A DNA stretch of 64,000 bases from Alteromonas abrolhosensis (GCF_001953635.1 NZ_MEJH01000006.1:125915-189914), one strand, 5' to 3'. Numbered from the stretch's first letter, positions 54,999 through 64,000 are shown. Notes: generated from the letters alone by a model not told the origin. A program made the numbers and translations.

Positions 54999-55353
54999 TA
55001 GTCGAACCAAATAGAACCTAATGCACAAACCTCTCCCCTTTCTAAACAATCCTATTCTTTAGAATTGTTTGTGTCCCTTAAGCCGCATCCATTGGTTGCG
55101 GCTTTTTTTTACAAAAAGTGCACATTTCTAGTTAAAAAAAGTAAACAAAGTGTGATACTAATACTACCCGCAGCAACGCGATAAAATTAACGGTGAGTTT
55201 CTCGCCTATTAATGGTTTATTGTGTTTTGCGAAACGCGTTTTAAAAACGTGACACCGGTGTGGCAAAAACCAATAGAATAATAAAAACAATTTTTCACCT
55301 GTGTACCCTGCATAACAATCGCCGCACCCAAAATAAGAACTTTGGGAAAAACT
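54999..55353. other. 355-base region between galK and the symporter gene
   Basis: Holds a small AT hairpin (AAACAAT/ATTGTTT near 55044-55070), the galK terminator, and further on AAACGCGTTT (55232-55241) and ACACCGGTGT (55252-55261), two short palindromes near the symporter gene. These may be regulatory sites. No clear promoter was seen. Confidence 0.45.
55080..55110 (+). terminator. Terminator after galK
   Basis: AAGCCGCA (55080-55087) pairs with TGCGGCTT (55097-55104) and is followed by a run of Ts. The galT-galK message should end here, so sglT is likely expressed from its own promoter. Confidence 0.88.
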
Positions 55354-56916
55354 ATGAAATTAGCATCAATAGATATCACGTTGTTCGTGGTATACGTCGT
55401 CGCGCTTATCGGAATCGCGTGGTGGGTTTCTCGCGAAAAGCAGGGTCATCAAAAAGACACCAACGATTACTTTTTAGCGGGTTCAAGCCTGCCATGGTGG
55501 GCAATTGGCGCATCACTCATCGCCGCCAATATCTCCGCCGAGCAAATCATCGGTATGTCTGGCTCGGGTTACCAATTAGGGCTTGCCATAGCGTCGTATG
55601 AGTGGATGGCAGCCATTACATTGCTTATTGTAGGCAAGTTCTTCTTACCTATCTTTCTAAAGCATAAAATCTACACCATGCCTCAATTTCTAGAGCAGCG
55701 ATACGATCATCGCGTGCGTAAGGTAATGGCAATATTCTGGCTAGGCGTTTATGTTTTTGTAAACCTAACGGCTGTGCTGTGGTTAGGTGCATTGGCCATC
55801 AATACCATTGCGGGTGTTGATATGGTTTATGGCATGATGTTCTTAGGCCTTTTCTCGTTAACCTATTCACTTTACGGCGGCTTAAAAGCTGTTGCTTTAA
55901 CCGACATTATTCAAGTGGTGCTATTGGTTATTGGTGGATTGTTTCTGTCTTATACGGCGTTAAACCTAATCAGCGACGGCAATGGGGCCATCCAAGGTTT
56001 TGTTGACCTAACTAACAAGCTCCCTGAAAAATTCGACATGATTTTGTCAAAAGACAATCCACACTATATGGACTTGCCGGGCATTTCTGTATTGATTGGT
56101 GGCATGTGGATCATGAACCTGTCGTACTGGGGCTTTAACCAATACATCATTCAGCGTACATTGGCGGCAAAAAGTGTCCAAGAAGCGCAAAAAGGTATTG
56201 TGTTTGCGGCATTCCTGAAACTACTAATGCCGTTAATTGTGGTATTGCCGGGGATTGCAGCAGTACTTATTGTGCCTGACTTAGCTAAGCCAGACCAAGC
56301 ATATCCAAGCCTAATGACACTAATGCCTGTTGGCCTTAAAGGTATTATCTTCGCAGCGCTTGTGGCGGCGATTGTGTCTTCGCTAGCGTCGATGACAAAC
56401 AGCGTTTCTACTATTTTTACCATGGATCTCTATAAGGATAAGCGTCCAAACGAGTCGCAGCAGCATTATGTGAAAGTAGGTCGTATCGTAAGCTTGGTTG
56501 CGCTTATCATTGCTATGGTGGTGGCCAAGCCGCTGTTGGGTAATTTCGATCAAGCATTCCAGTATATCCAGGAATTCACGGGCTTCTTTACACCAGGTAT
56601 CTGCGCGTTGTTCGTTTTAGGTATGTTTTGGAAGAAAACCACGGCAAACGGTGGTCTGCTTGCAGCGTTAGGTTCATTTTTATTAAGCTTAACATTCTGG
56701 CTGTTTTGGCCTGAACTGCCGTTTATTGACCGTGTTGGACTTGTGTTCCTGCTTTGTGTTGCTCTAGCTGTGGTTGTTTCTCTGCTAGAGAAAAAAGGTG
56801 TCAGTGAAAACGCTGTCGACCTAAACGAAGTGCAGTTCAAAACCACAAGCGGATTTAATGTGGCATCTATCGCTGTAGTTATCCTTACAGCGGCGTTTTA
56901 CATTGCGTGGTGGTAG
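55354..56916 (+). CDS. Sodium/galactose symporter, vSGLT-like
   Basis: SSS-family sodium-solute symporter, 520 residues with 13-14 transmembrane segments. Strong similarity to Vibrio parahaemolyticus SGLT, for example SLPWWAIGASLIAANISAEQ and YWGFNQYIIQRTLAAKSV, and AAIVSSLASMTNSVSTIFTM. The last match includes the substrate- and Na+-binding region. It very likely imports galactose with Na+. The ATG at 55354 has GGGA six bases upstream; a TTG at 55342 precedes it. A 9-bp hairpin (56926-56934 with 56944-56952) follows, without a T-run. Confidence 0.93.
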   Translation: MKLASIDITLFVVYVVALIGIAWWVSREKQGHQKDTNDYFLAGSSLPWWAIGASLIAANISAEQIIGMSGSGYQLGLAIASYEWMAAITLLIVGKFFLPIFLKHKIYTMPQFLEQRYDHRVRKVMAIFWLGVYVFVNLTAVLWLGALAINTIAGVDMVYGMMFLGLFSLTYSLYGGLKAVALTDIIQVVLLVIGGLFLSYTALNLISDGNGAIQGFVDLTNKLPEKFDMILSKDNPHYMDLPGISVLIGGMWIMNLSYWGFNQYIIQRTLAAKSVQEAQKGIVFAAFLKLLMPLIVVLPGIAAVLIVPDLAKPDQAYPSLMTLMPVGLKGIIFAALVAAIVSSLASMTNSVSTIFTMDLYKDKRPNESQQHYVKVGRIVSLVALIIAMVVAKPLLGNFDQAFQYIQEFTGFFTPGICALFVLGMFWKKTTANGGLLAALGSFLLSLTFWLFWPELPFIDRVGLVFLLCVALAVVVSLLEKKGVSENAVDLNEVQFKTTSGFNVASIAVVILTAAFYIAWW

Positions 56917-57084
56917 CAGACAAGGAAGGGCGTTTTTAATCGCAACGCCCTTGCTAAAATTAACTAAAAACAACGCGAAAGTGCAGAAGACGCTGACAAT
57001 AAATTTTGTTAAGTTCTAGAACGTGTTGCAGTTAGTAACGTAAACCTGTGGCGAAAAACTTCAATTTTCCCTCATAAAATACGG

Positions 57085-57090
57085 TATACT
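57085..57090 (+). promoter_or_regulatory. Candidate -10 box of ssb
   Basis: TATACT, one mismatch from consensus, about 94 bases before the ssb ATG. No clear -35 and no SOS box were found. Confidence 0.35.
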
Positions 57091-57183
57091 AACCGGCTAA
57101 TATTCGATGAACTTTCGCGCTTGCTGATGTCTTACTAAGAAGAGTTATACAGCAAGCCACTAAAAACGTTACAGGAGACATCA

Positions 57184-57768
57184 ATGGCAACGAAAGGCGT
57201 TAATAAGGTTATTCTTGTTGGAAACCTTGGCAATGATCCTGAAGTTAGATACATGCCTAACGGAAACGCCGTTGCGAACTTAAGCCTAGCAACTAGCGAA
57301 AGCTGGAAAGACCAACAGGGTCAGGTTCAAGAGCGCACTGAGTGGCACCGCCTTACAATGTACCGTCGCTTAGCAGAAATTGCCGGAGAGTACCTGAAAA
57401 AGGGCTCGCAAATTTATGTTGAAGGTAAATTGCAAACGCGTAAGTGGCAAGATCAGCAAGGCCAAGATAAATACACCACTGAAATTATCGTAGACCAAAT
57501 GCAAATGCTTGGCGGTCGCGGCGGTGAAGGCGGTGGTGGTAACGGTGGTTACCAACGTCCTCAAAACAACCAAGGTGGTTACAACCAGGCGCCTGCACAA
57601 GGCGGTTATAACCAAGCGCCACAGCAAGGTGGTGGTCAGCAGGGCGGCTACAACTCAAACCAAGGTGGCGGCTACAATCAAGCGCCTCAGGGTGGCAATC
57701 AAGGTCAGCCAAAGAACCCACCAATGGCTGAGCCAGATTTTGACTTCGACGATGACATTCCGTTTTAA
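57184..57768 (+). CDS. ssb: Single-stranded DNA-binding protein
   Basis: 194 residues. OB fold (about 1-112): [42 protein letters not shown]. The linker (about 115-182) is Gly/Gln/Asn-rich with repeated GGYNQAP units, and the acidic tip is FDFDDDIPF, which binds partner proteins such as RecQ, Exo I and primase. The ATG has AGGAG five bases upstream. A strong terminator follows. It is usually adjacent to uvrA and the MFS gene, here separated by the galactose locus. Confidence 0.98.
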   Translation: MATKGVNKVILVGNLGNDPEVRYMPNGNAVANLSLATSESWKDQQGQVQERTEWHRLTMYRRLAEIAGEYLKKGSQIYVEGKLQTRKWQDQQGQDKYTTEIIVDQMQMLGGRGGEGGGGNGGYQRPQNNQGGYNQAPAQGGYNQAPQQGGGQQGGYNSNQGGGYNQAPQGGNQGQPKNPPMAEPDFDFDDDIPF

Positions 57769-57800
57769 GAAAAAACAGTTCACGTGTTGAAAATATTCTA

Positions 57801-57829
57801 AGAGCCGCTTTAATAGCGGCTCTTTTTTT
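57801..57829 (+). terminator. Terminator after ssb
   Basis: AGAGCCGCT (57801-57809) pairs perfectly with AGCGGCTCT (57815-57823) around five bases and is followed by seven Ts. Confidence 0.9.
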
Positions 57830-57976
57830 GAGCTAAGTTCGCCCAATTATGAGATTGGTGCCCGCCATTCTTCCCCCGATTACCTTAAAATAATTTCATC
57901 ATATTCCCATTGTTGTTTTCCCATAAACGCGATGAGTGAGCTTTAAGAATTACGTGTAAAAGGTTGGGTTTTTGCA

Positions 57977-58930
57977 GTGTCAGTAGTAGTAACCTTGGTG
58001 GCTTTTGTTTTGTTGTGTCTTAAAAGCAGCGTGTTGTTTGCTCAAACAGACGGCGAATGTGAAGGGGAAAGCTGCGCCTCCAAAAAGCCTACAGTAGTAT
58101 GGTTGCGACCACCCGAGCTTGGAATTGAAGGCAGTGGTGTCAGTATCACTTCAGGGCCCATCTATGACGCCATGGCGTACCTCTCTACACACCTGCATAA
58201 CTACGAACACCAATTTGAAGCTTATCCGGTTAAACGTGCATGGTCGTTGGTACAGCATCAACAATCCGCGCAAAAAGTGTATTGTTTCTATGGCGCCGCT
58301 TACCAAGAAGAACGCGCTGAGTGGGGATATTACTCCCAGCCAACCTCTATAAACTTACCGCTACTCATTGTTGCAAGAAACGCGCTTCAGCCTTCATTGA
58401 AAAATGAATTAGATACCGCGCAGCCTCAGCCAACGCAGGAATATTTTGAGTCCATTTCTTTACGCGCTCTGCTTCAGCAAAATTTGAGAACGGTACTCTA
58501 CAACGATGTGAATAACGTATACGCCGATACTGTTGAGCAATGGGCTACAAAAAACAATGTGGTACGTTTAAATGGGTTGGGCAAAGACTTAGGCATGCAT
58601 ACCATTGCCCTGCTGGAAAGTGGAAGAATAGACTTTGGTTATGTAGGGCACCGCGAGCTTTCGGCATTACCGGAAGAAGAACTCGATGCGCTTAATGTCT
58701 ATCAAATCAGCGAACTGTCACAGCAATTAAGAGGAACAAAGCGCGTACTGTGTTCTAAGAGTGAACTAGGAAAATCGGTAACGAATGATCTAAACAGCGC
58801 GCTGACTCACATTACATCTACGCCTGTAAAAAGCCAAACCTTGAGAGACATCAACTTCGCGGCAGATGGATATCCGTTATTTCTTAAACCACTTTTTGAT
58901 GAAAGGTGGAAGCAATACCTTTCAAACTGA
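57977..58930 (+). CDS. Exported solute-binding-like protein (TIGR02285-type)
   Basis: 317 residues, GTG start at 57977, with a signal peptide ending in FAQTDG (about residue 26) and two cysteines just after (GECEGESCAS). The body resembles periplasmic amino-acid binding folds: VVWLRPPELGIEG near the start and VLYNDVNNVYADTVEQWA where lobe 2 would begin, then LGMHTIALLESGRIDFGYVGHRE. I place it tentatively in the TIGR02285 group of uncharacterised proteins. No transport genes are nearby. The ribosome site is weak. Confidence 0.65.
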   Translation: MSVVVTLVAFVLLCLKSSVLFAQTDGECEGESCASKKPTVVWLRPPELGIEGSGVSITSGPIYDAMAYLSTHLHNYEHQFEAYPVKRAWSLVQHQQSAQKVYCFYGAAYQEERAEWGYYSQPTSINLPLLIVARNALQPSLKNELDTAQPQPTQEYFESISLRALLQQNLRTVLYNDVNNVYADTVEQWATKNNVVRLNGLGKDLGMHTIALLESGRIDFGYVGHRELSALPEEELDALNVYQISELSQQLRGTKRVLCSKSELGKSVTNDLNSALTHITSTPVKSQTLRDINFAADGYPLFLKPLFDERWKQYLSN

Positions 58931-59197
58931 ATACTAATTAGGTTTTACGTTTTACCATTTCCTTTATGCAAAACATGCTTAATTTACAAGCTTTTGATGG
59001 CAGGTGAATCACATTCGTAAAGCACGTGTTGGACTAGTGAAGCCCGTCTTTAAAGAGCGGATAAACGCTTAGCTAGGCCGATTTAATTACCTCTCTTTAT
59101 TTTTCTTAATCACCAATAACAATAGTGTTTTCCTTGTGCGATACCCGTGACGAGGTATTATAAATTTGCTTATTAATAACGAGAAAATTACCAAAAT

Positions 59198-60484
59198 ATG
59201 AAAACGTTATCCCTTCTTTTTGGCGGAGCTGCTCTGGTTTCAGCAACCGCGATTATATCTCCCTCGGTATCAGCTGCTCAAACGCTTTATAAGCCGTTCC
59301 CTGCCGATGTAATGCCGTCGTTGAGTGAGAAAGGTAACTATGACGTTGGCGTAAAAACAGTCGAAGCGGCTTACCCTGTTAAAGTCAAAGACATTGCTGG
59401 CAATGAAGTCGAGCGATCACTTACTTTGGAAGTTTGGTATCCCGCAGCAAGCTCTGCTCAGAAGACCACGTACATTAATGAAACAAGAAGTGGTCAAGTG
59501 TTTGAGGTACAAGCCGATGCAAGCCGTGATGCCCCCATTGCCAACGCTGACACTGATTTTCCGGTAATTGTTATTTCTCATGGTTATACCGGTTACCGTA
59601 CCCTTATGTTTTATTTAGGTGAACACCTTGCGTCTCACGGTTATGTTGTAGCGGCAATCGACCACACAGATTCCACAAACAAAGATGTTAATTTTGCAGA
59701 AAACCCGTATTCAGGCTTTCCAAGCACGTTACTAAATCGCTCGCGTGACCAAGTTTTTACTTTGAACAGCATCAGCGAAAATACCTTTTTTAAAGAGAGT
59801 GTGGATGCGAGCAAAGCAGGTATTATCGGCTATTCGATGGGGGGCTACGGCGCAGTTAGCACGGTAGGAGGATGCTATGCTTTTAACGACCAAACCGCTG
59901 CAACCTTCACCGGAACACAAGATCCTAAAGCGGTAGCGTTGATAAAAGAAGCGCTTAACACCTGCGCAGGTGGCAAGGCCCGTGGCGAAGAAACACTGCC
60001 AGCTTGGAAAGCAGCGTTAGCACTTGCGCCATGGGGCGGGCAACATCAGCTTTTTGATGTTCAGTCGCTAAACAATATCAAAGTTCCTGTTCTCTATGTT
60101 GCTGGTGATAACGACGATATTTCTGGCTACGATGGTATTAAGTGGTTGTTTGATAACACCGGCAGTAAAGAATCTAAGCTACTGACCGTGAAGAATGCAC
60201 GTCATAACATTGCGCCTCACCCTGCACCTAAAGAAGCCTATGGCAGTGAGTTTGATTTGGGAAGTTACATTGAACCTGCATGGGAAGTGCAAAAGCTTAA
60301 TGCTATTAACGAGCACTTTGCTTTGGCGCTTATGAACTGCCACGTGAAAGCCTTGTCTGAATATTGTGGCTACCTAAACGTAGATGGCAGCAGTGCACAA
60401 ATTCCTGTTAACGGCAAAAAGCCAGAGCCTTGGAAAGGGTTTGATGATCGCTGGGCGTTAGGCTTGGAAATGCAAAGCAAATAA
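59198..60484 (+). CDS. Exported PAF-acetylhydrolase-like alpha/beta hydrolase
   Basis: 428 residues with a signal peptide (cleavage near SVSAAQ). The core shows VIVISHGYTGYRT (oxyanion region), the nucleophile elbow IGYSMGGYGA (Ser213) and VLYVAGDNDDISGYD (acid), with a His in ARHNIAPHP. The arrangement and length match platelet-activating-factor acetylhydrolase/dienelactone-hydrolase-like proteins. Probable esterase or lipase acting in the periplasm or medium; substrate unknown. A terminator follows. Confidence 0.86.
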   Translation: MKTLSLLFGGAALVSATAIISPSVSAAQTLYKPFPADVMPSLSEKGNYDVGVKTVEAAYPVKVKDIAGNEVERSLTLEVWYPAASSAQKTTYINETRSGQVFEVQADASRDAPIANADTDFPVIVISHGYTGYRTLMFYLGEHLASHGYVVAAIDHTDSTNKDVNFAENPYSGFPSTLLNRSRDQVFTLNSISENTFFKESVDASKAGIIGYSMGGYGAVSTVGGCYAFNDQTAATFTGTQDPKAVALIKEALNTCAGGKARGEETLPAWKAALALAPWGGQHQLFDVQSLNNIKVPVLYVAGDNDDISGYDGIKWLFDNTGSKESKLLTVKNARHNIAPHPAPKEAYGSEFDLGSYIEPAWEVQKLNAINEHFALALMNCHVKALSEYCGYLNVDGSSAQIPVNGKKPEPWKGFDDRWALGLEMQSK

Positions 60485-60491
60485 TGCGTTT

Positions 60492-60518
60492 AAAAGGGTG
60501 CACAGTCACCCTTTTTAA
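60492..60518 (+). terminator. Terminator after the alpha/beta hydrolase gene
   Basis: AAAAGGGTG (60492-60500) pairs with CACCCTTTT (60507-60515) around a 6-base loop, with Ts at the end. Confidence 0.75.
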
Positions 60519-60570
60519 TTCTTGTTACATATTTGCGCTGTATCTATTTAGATTGTGGCGTAATGTATAT

Positions 60571-60585
60571 ATTTGAACGTTTACG
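60571..60585. promoter_or_regulatory. Weak GalR-like site before the TPR gene
   Basis: ATTTGAACGTTTACG agrees with the reverse complement of the galT operator at 11 of 15 bases, including the central ACGTTTAC. It lies 68 bases before the TPR gene. Could be chance. Confidence 0.3.
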
Positions 60586-60652
60586 TTTTCGCCACTGCTG
60601 CCAAGTATTTCAACCATTAATAGAACTCATCATTACATCATAAGGAAGTGAA

Positions 60653-61750
60653 ATGAAAATGCGTAAGTTAGTTACTTCAGTGCTTTGTGCCTGTTCTTTT
60701 GTTGCCGTACAGCCTGCTGTTTTTGCTGAAGCGAATACCGTAAAACAAGACAAAGTTGCTGAAACCAGTATTGACGTAACGGCGTTAAAAGCATTCTTTA
60801 AGGAAGGCGATTTCGCCCGTGTAATAGATGCCCTTGATGATGTGCAAAACAAATCACCTGAACAGCACAATATGTTGATTTCTGCATTGATGAATACCGA
60901 TTTGGACGATGCTGAAGAGGCGGCTGAGCAATTTCTTCAAGCGTATAGCGATGACTATAGGGCTTACCACACACACGCGAGTGTAATGGGCGCACAGGCT
61001 TCAAGTAGCATTTTTTCTGCTCTGGGTTATGCAAAGAAAGCGAAAAAAAGCTTAGAGAAGGCCGTCGAGATTGCACCCGAGAATGTTGAGGTTTACCAAG
61101 CCTTAATGCAATTTCATTTAATGGCGCCATCTATTGCTGGCGGGGATATGGATGAGGCTATGAACCTAGCCCAACAAATTGCAGCTTTAGACAAAACCGA
61201 AGGTCAATTTGCTCTTGCGCGAGTCTATCTGGAAGACGAAAAAGAGTCAGAGGCAAAGGCAATATTTGCGTCCCTTATAGAAGACGAACAAACCCAAATT
61301 CGAGCGCGTGTTGAACTTGGAAGTTTCTATTTGTCTGACGAGCAATACGCGTCTTCATTCGACATATTGTCGCCACTTTCAGAGCTTGAAATAACGGAAG
61401 TAACAAAAGCTGAGAATGATGCATGGGAAATGTATCAAAAACGCAAAAGTAGCCTTATGTATGGAAAGTATCGTTTGGGACAAGTTGCAGTTGAAAGTGG
61501 TGAGTATACTGAATTAGGTATAAATGCTTTAAAAGATTATCTGCAAGACTATAAAACTACGTCTATTGATACAGAGAGCTTACCTACACCTAACTGGGCG
61601 CATTTACGCTTAGCTGAATTGCTCCTTAACGCTGGTCAGGTCGATGAAGCACAACGTGTTGTTAACACAATTACAGAAGAAAAAGACGAGCGTTTTGCAA
61701 AGGTGCTTAATAAAATCAAAAAGGCATTGAAAAAGCGAGCGGCGGCTTAA
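60653..61750 (+). CDS. Exported tetratricopeptide-repeat protein
   Basis: 365 residues with a signal peptide ending AVFAEA. About five helical TPR-like units follow, for example NMLISALMNTDLDDAEEAAEQF, SALGYAKKAKKSLEKAVEIAP and ARVYLEDEKESEAKAIFASL, and the end is Lys-rich. TPRs are protein-binding scaffolds, so a partner is implied but not visible. The ATG has AAGGAAG upstream. It lies between the PAF-like hydrolase gene and the convergent alpha-galactosidase, with a possible role in envelope assembly. Confidence 0.85.
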   Translation: MKMRKLVTSVLCACSFVAVQPAVFAEANTVKQDKVAETSIDVTALKAFFKEGDFARVIDALDDVQNKSPEQHNMLISALMNTDLDDAEEAAEQFLQAYSDDYRAYHTHASVMGAQASSSIFSALGYAKKAKKSLEKAVEIAPENVEVYQALMQFHLMAPSIAGGDMDEAMNLAQQIAALDKTEGQFALARVYLEDEKESEAKAIFASLIEDEQTQIRARVELGSFYLSDEQYASSFDILSPLSELEITEVTKAENDAWEMYQKRKSSLMYGKYRLGQVAVESGEYTELGINALKDYLQDYKTTSIDTESLPTPNWAHLRLAELLLNAGQVDEAQRVVNTITEEKDERFAKVLNKIKKALKKRAAA

Positions 61751-61798
61751 AACCGCCAGTTCGCTCCAACTTCTAGTTTGTTGCTGTTATTTCTATTT

Positions 61799-63928
61799 CT
61801 AAACAGCTTTAACGGTGTAAATCAATGCGGTTTGTGGGAATAGCACCGGCAGCTGCATACCGTATTTCATCAGTACTTCACCTGAGAATGCTTGCCCCTG
61901 CGTTTGCTGCAAAATAGACGGCGTGTATTCTTTCAGCTTTTCAGGCCATACACGCTCAATGGTGTATTGTTTATCCGCATCAAGGCCTGCGAAATAGAAG
62001 CGATTAGGCGTAGTACGCACAGTCTCTGTAACGCTGTTATACGCAAAAATGCCTTCTTGCTTGTCTTTAGACACATAGCCAAATTTTACATTCATACCGT
62101 CATCGTCCATGCGGAATAAGTCGCCGCCGTGGGTGATATGACGGTACTTTTTGTAAAGTGAAATGGCATCAGTAAGTACGCTTTGCTCGTGTTCAGTAAG
62201 TTCACGGGGGTCCATTTCTATACCCATGTGACCAAACAAGGCCACTGCCGAGCGAATCTCAATGGGTAAGTGTCTACCCGTTATATGGCAGTCACGCGGG
62301 CCAACGTGTGCCCCCATTACTTCAGATGGGAAGAAATATGAGCAGCCACGCTGAATATACAACCGATCTAGTGCGTCGTTAGAGTCTGATGTCCAGAAAC
62401 GGTCTGTATGTGGCAAAATCCCTAAATCTACACGTCCGCCGCCAGAGCAACAGCTTTCAATTTCAATACCTGGGTGTGCGGCCTTTACGCGGTCAATTAA
62501 GCTATAAAGTGCAGCCATTTGACCATGCATAGCAGGCTTGCCTTGAAGGTTGCCCGGATGGTTTACATCGCGGTTCATGTCCCATTTGATGTAGCTGATT
62601 TTTGGGTAGGCTTTCAGTACATCGGTAATTACAGTATACAAATACTCAACCACTTCGGGGTTGGTTAAATCCAATACGTACTGATTTCTGAAACCAACAT
62701 GAGGGTTGTTTTCGGTTTGCAACGCCCATTCGGGGTGTGCACGATACAAATCACTATCGGGGTTAACCATTTCGGGTTCAAACCAAATGCCGAATTCCAT
62801 ACCAAGTCCGGTAACATGGCCAATTAAGCCATCTAGCCCTTCTGGATAGATAGCCTCATCCACAAACCAGTCGCCCAATCCTGCTTTATCGTGACGACGG
62901 CCTTTAAACCACCCGTCATCCAATACAAATCGCTCAATACCAAGTGGTGCCACTTTGTCAGCAAGCGCCTTTAAGGTGTCTTCTTTGTGGTCGAAGTATA
63001 TGCCTTCCCATGTGTTGTAGTGTACTGGGCGTGGCTTTGACGCGGCGCTGTGGTTTAACACTTTACTACGAATAAAATTGTGGAACTGCTGTGAGAGAGA
63101 AGAGAAACCTTCACAGCCGTAGCCGGTATAAAGCACGGGGGACGTATAGCTTTCACCCGCGTTAAGTACCACTTCGCCAGGGAACAGCAATTCACCGAAT
63201 TGAACATAGCTTCTGCCATCAGCCATAAGCTCAGCGCGAAGTTTATGATTTGCTGAAGCGCCTAGGTGGTAACCGAAACACTCACCCTGAAGTTCGCCTG
63301 TTCCTTGTGAAAAGGCGATTAGACCAGGGAAGGTGTCATGAGAGGTTTTGCCTCGACGATTTTCACGTACATAACTTCCAAAGAACAAGTCATGATCCTT
63401 GGTTTGAAACTCGGCCGACCAGCGGCCTTCAAACGTTTTGATTTTGCTCACTGTAGTAGGCAAGGGCAGGGTTGCGGCGTTCAGGTAGCTCAAATTGAAA
63501 GGTGTTTTACCACTGTTCTCGATACGAGAAACGTACTTAACGACACTGGTTTCATCATCGAGCTCAACGGTGGTGATAAGACGCATGCCGCGATGAGCGT
63601 CTTCACCAACAAAAGCGACAGACTGTGCGTCTTGATTTACTTCGGTTAGAACAAAACCTGCTGACCACTGGTCGGCATCGCCAAACACCTCTAGTCCTGG
63701 TTGACCCGTCCACCCATCACCATGGGTCGGTACTAATGAAATGGGCGGTTCAATTACAGGGGCGCATTTTGCTTCTTGGCGCGTATTTAAAACGCTCAGC
63801 ATTTCTGGCGTTGTACTGTCGCTTAATGGCGCACCATAGTAAATGACTTTGGGCATACGACCCTGGCAGTCGAATATTAATGTGGCTTTTTCGTTCGACA
63901 GGCGAACAAATGATGTGAATGACGACAT
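61799..63928 (-). CDS. Alpha-galactosidase, GH36
   Basis: 709 residues, the normal size. An N-terminal beta sandwich (to about 300) precedes a (beta/alpha)8 barrel and a C-terminal beta domain. The nucleophile Asp450 is in IKWDMNRDVNHPG and the acid/base Asp515 is in RFWTSDSNDALDR, 65 residues apart as in related enzymes; ESCCSGGGRVDLG is the conserved substrate loop. No signal peptide is seen, so it is probably cytoplasmic and acts on imported melibiose or raffinose-type sugars. The galactose released would enter the gal enzymes nearby. It is convergent with the TPR gene. Confidence 0.97.
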   Translation of the reverse strand: MSSFTSFVRLSNEKATLIFDCQGRMPKVIYYGAPLSDSTTPEMLSVLNTRQEAKCAPVIEPPISLVPTHGDGWTGQPGLEVFGDADQWSAGFVLTEVNQDAQSVAFVGEDAHRGMRLITTVELDDETSVVKYVSRIENSGKTPFNLSYLNAATLPLPTTVSKIKTFEGRWSAEFQTKDHDLFFGSYVRENRRGKTSHDTFPGLIAFSQGTGELQGECFGYHLGASANHKLRAELMADGRSYVQFGELLFPGEVVLNAGESYTSPVLYTGYGCEGFSSLSQQFHNFIRSKVLNHSAASKPRPVHYNTWEGIYFDHKEDTLKALADKVAPLGIERFVLDDGWFKGRRHDKAGLGDWFVDEAIYPEGLDGLIGHVTGLGMEFGIWFEPEMVNPDSDLYRAHPEWALQTENNPHVGFRNQYVLDLTNPEVVEYLYTVITDVLKAYPKISYIKWDMNRDVNHPGNLQGKPAMHGQMAALYSLIDRVKAAHPGIEIESCCSGGGRVDLGILPHTDRFWTSDSNDALDRLYIQRGCSYFFPSEVMGAHVGPRDCHITGRHLPIEIRSAVALFGHMGIEMDPRELTEHEQSVLTDAISLYKKYRHITHGGDLFRMDDDGMNVKFGYVSKDKQEGIFAYNSVTETVRTTPNRFYFAGLDADKQYTIERVWPEKLKEYTPSILQQTQGQAFSGEVLMKYGMQLPVLFPQTALIYTVKAV

Positions 63929-64000
63929 AAAAACCTCATTTTACATGCCTAAATTTCTATAGCGCATGTTGTTTAAAGAAAAGATGATTGATGTGTACAG

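Noticed and set aside
55230..55262. GalR operator before the symporter gene
   Set aside because: AAACGCGTTT and ACACCGGTGT are palindromic, but their spacing and arms do not match the two operators of the locus. Kept only as a note.
1..64000. tRNA, rRNA, prophage, transposase or toxin-antitoxin genes
   Set aside because: Looked for along the window; none recognised. A formal tRNA or HMM scan could not be run.

Overview
The window looks like ordinary chromosome from a marine gammaproteobacterium of the Alteromonas type (order Alteromonadales). I infer this from moderate GC, from conserved gene orders (lptM-lysA-dapF-DUF484-xerC-yigB, mpl/fbp/ppa, uvrA-MFS...ssb), from marine-type families (vSGLT-like symporter, DUF3300, DUF6436, MgtE, several c-di-GMP enzymes), and from a GalR and galactose enzymes that resemble enterobacterial ones closely. 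No rRNA, tRNA, insertion sequence, prophage or CRISPR array was recognised. Coding density is high, and most genes have a recognisable family.

Layout. 1-1556: end of a GNAT acetyltransferase (probably fused to an acetyl-CoA hydrolase-like part outside the window) overlapping a histone-deacetylase-family enzyme. 1660-7244: glutaredoxin-membrane fusion, DUF6436 thioredoxin-like protein, chemoreceptor, orphan ATP-grasp enzyme and a DUF3300 envelope protein. 7380-14076: ribA, a large DISM-PAS-GGDEF-EAL protein, DUF3630, a GST and recQ. 14291-18774: YigI-like thioesterase, mgtE, rarD and a REC-REC-GGDEF protein. 18817-30323: uvrD with an SOS box, cysE, a REP-like element, a MASE1-GGDEF protein, then the yigB/xerC/DUF484/dapF/lysA/lptM block and a glycosyltransferase-PAP2 pair. 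30669-36143: rraA, S1/P1 nuclease, ubiX, mpl, fbp, ppa. 36281-42702: DUF3299, a DapA-like enzyme, a 2OG-Fe(II) oxygenase, a thioesterase divergent from a marR-S41 peptidase pair, a YegD-like Hsp70 and a small unknown protein. 42906-57768: uvrA, MFS transporter, a YqaB-like phosphatase, two lipoproteins, the galactose locus (galR, galM, galT, galK, sglT) and ssb. 57977-63928: periplasmic binding-like protein, PAF-acetylhydrolase-like hydrolase, TPR protein and alpha-galactosidase.

How the genes work together. The clearest functional unit is galactose use: GH36 alpha-galactosidase releases galactose, the sodium symporter imports it, and GalM, GalK and GalT feed it into the Leloir pathway. galE is not in the window. 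Two closely similar LacI-type palindromes, one in the galR/galM gap and one at the galT start site, point to control by the adjacent GalR. The locus sits between the MFS gene and ssb, which are usually adjacent to uvrA in related genomes, so it looks like an insertion into a conserved neighbourhood. Three c-di-GMP proteins with different sensor inputs are spread through the first 24 kb.

Non-coding signals that stand out are a near-consensus LexA box before uvrD, a perfect 20-bp palindrome between a MarR gene and its divergent neighbour, a three-copy REP-like element between cysE and a diguanylate cyclase gene, and a terminator-like hairpin in the leader of the MFS gene. I did not find a clearly new multi-gene system. 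The best leads are the hydrolase-fold lipoprotein with a missing nucleophile, the MFS leader hairpin, the GalR operators and the REP-like element.
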